Origin: Struthidea cinerea
Taxonomy: Eukaryota; Chordata; Aves; Passeriformes; Corcoracidae
Assembly (NCBI GenBank): GCA_013397865.1
Contig: VZTI01001286.1
Location: 1 to 64,000 of the forward strand
Length of the DNA stretch: 64,000 bases
Reading direction: 5' to 3'
The notes beneath the pieces are model-generated. The model was given only the letters and a program-made list of their open reading frames with translations, was not told the DNA's origin and did no database searches. Numbering within the stretch: position 1 is the first letter of the stretch; each line of letters begins with the position of its first letter. This document shows, one piece after another, positions 62,270-64,000 of the stretch. Position numbers and translations under genes: made by a program.

Positions 62270-64000
62270 AATCCCACAGGCATTGAAATCCTTAATATTT
62301 GCTGTTGAAAACTGGATATAATCTTTTTCTTAAGGCTGCAGCTGTAATGAATAGATTGAAAGAATCTCTTTGATTTTGACAATCTATGCCATTCTTGCTT
62401 GCACATCATCATGTAAGACTTTCAGTGTACTACAGTGTTGCTGATCCATGTTTAATCTTATGACTGAGTACTTTTCCCAACCTTTTTTTTTCTTTTTTTT
62501 CTGCAGAAATTCCACAGCATGTCATTCTTTCTCTGTCATTAACAAACTCTCTACTATTACTTTAGGCCACTGCTTCAGTCAAGGACATTCTCAATCCTAA
62601 CTGTATTTTCAAAACTGCTTGAAAACCATTTCGCCTTCTGATTTTCTATAAACATAAATCCCTTATTAGTCTTTCATCCAGGTCATTATCAAAGACATTG
62701 ACTAGTTCTGGATAAGGACAAACTCTCCTTGGTACTTCAAATCATTTTAACCCGGAACCCGTGGCATGGGTGGTTTCAACCAGCTGCGTGATAAAAAATT
62801 TTCAGTTAAATCTTACTGCCCTGTACTTTTGTTGGGAATGTCACATCAAGGAGCTGAAAATTATTCTCTTATTCATAGCTTTCATATAAGATGTATTGAA
62901 CTTATTACTGCTTCTGTGTTCTGTCAGAGAGGGAAGAAGACCAACCAAAACCACCTTCTTGTTAAGATTAATTTGAAACACTTTTTCTTCATTGTGATCC
63001 CCTGTGAAACAAAGAATCAATGAAGGGCATCAAAAGTGCAACAGTAGTTCAGTCAGTTAAATGCTGTATTGAGTTTCAAATACGTGCATTAGCTATATGT
63101 ATTTTGAACTGCTAGTAAAAAAGGCATTAATCAAGTACATTTGGAAATGTCTATGGACTTGAAATCATTGAGCTTTATAGCCAGGTGTTCTAAGTCCACC
63201 AAACCTATGTGTCAGGTGTCTCCTACTGAGTTGTATTAGGCAACTTCCTATTCCGTGTCTTTGGCCACGTGAATAATTCCTGAAAGCACTTAGCGCTCAT
63301 CATTCAGGCACTTGAAATTGAAGAGAAATTCAGGCTATCTTCAGCATATATATCACCAGAATGGTTTGTGGGTTGCTATATTGAGATAGAAGAATTTACA
63401 AAAATTTAGTTCTTATCTGTCAGCACTTGCATCCAACAGACTGGCTATTTTTGGAACTATGAATTCATGCCTTTGCTCACATCTGAAATGGCATCACAGA
63501 GGTATCACTTTGGCTACAGTGACAGACATTACAGACTCTGTAAAAGACAGGTATTAATGTAAACTAGGACTTGGTAACCACAAGACTTTTAGAGGAAGTT
63601 TAATATTAATGCCTTATTAATATCTTAGAACTTCATCCATCTGCTTTCCTTTATTGTCCTCCCTTTGGTCCCCCAATAAATACTGTATAAACACACGAGC
63701 AACACCACATACATTCTTAACGTCAAAGACATGGTACCTGCATTCATTTCGGGATATGGGATGTGTGATGATCTGCACAGAAGGCATGGACATCTCCATT
63801 ACAATATACTTTCTCTGCTGTAGGAAGTTTGGCATATGCAGCTTGGTTCATACTGAGAACAGTACTGGAGTTGTAAAAAATGTTTCACTGAAACCAGTAA
63901 TGTTTAACTTTTCTCTAAAGTCACAGAATTTCTAAATCACTACAGCGATAGCTGCAAAGTGATACAAAGACTCTGTTGGCACTCATGAGATGTACAGTCT

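Larger units (their letters stand above)
60732..64000 (-). other. KLHL32 intron (partial), to the right edge
   Basis: It holds a short TATC microsatellite and the telomere-like block. I searched the - strand for the exon that should end just before LAVRWLEHN (BACK domain) and did not find it, so it lies beyond 64000. Confidence 0.8.

Noticed and set aside
1..64000. CRISPR arrays, operons, prophage or bacterial-type systems
   Set aside because: Exon-intron structure, CR1 and ERV repeats show vertebrate nuclear DNA; no regularly spaced repeat-spacer pattern exists.
1..64000. tRNA, snRNA or snoRNA genes in the introns
   Set aside because: No B-box-like GGTTCGAATCC motif, clear C/D or H/ACA pair, or U-snRNA start was found by eye. 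A covariance-model search would settle it.

Overview
The window is bird nuclear DNA, an AT-rich stretch holding parts of two large intron-split genes. Three things point to a bird. There are several CR1 retrotransposon 3' ends with the typical 3' tail. There are three solo LTRs of kinds I associate with avian endogenous retroviruses. The encoded proteins also match the vertebrate genes MMS22L and KLHL32, which are neighbours in tail-to-tail orientation at human 6q16. The LTR types suggest a passerine or another neoavian bird, but the species cannot be fixed by eye.

Left part (1-34653, + strand): the 3' half of MMS22L, as 11 coding exons at 9519-34653. The exons join in frame across every intron and give about 561 residues ending in a natural stop. 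This corresponds to the C-terminal part of a family protein of about 1240 residues. The 5' exons lie left of the window. The introns carry three CR1 copies, a possible MIR-like SINE, one antisense solo LTR, two G-runs and small tandem duplications.

Middle (34654-43595): the intergenic gap between two converging genes. It holds the 3' UTRs (ends not exactly placed), a CR1 scrap and a solo LTR.

Right part (43596-64000, - strand): the 3' part of KLHL32, as 5 coding exons between 60731 and 43596. They encode about 411 residues: the end of the BACK domain and all six Kelch repeats, with the stop codon. The BTB exons lie right of the window. Its introns hold a second LTR of the same family as the intergenic one (with a likely 5-bp target duplication), two full-looking CR1 copies, a CpG-rich islet at about 49081-49500, and a degenerate interstitial telomeric (TTAGGG) block at 61866-62269.

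The two genes are not known to work together. MMS22L acts with TONSL and RAD51 at damaged replication forks, and KLHL32 is a presumed CUL3 substrate adaptor. No undescribed system is evident. The most interesting signal is the telomeric block, because a 15-bp direct repeat flanks it on both sides, as expected of an insertion event.
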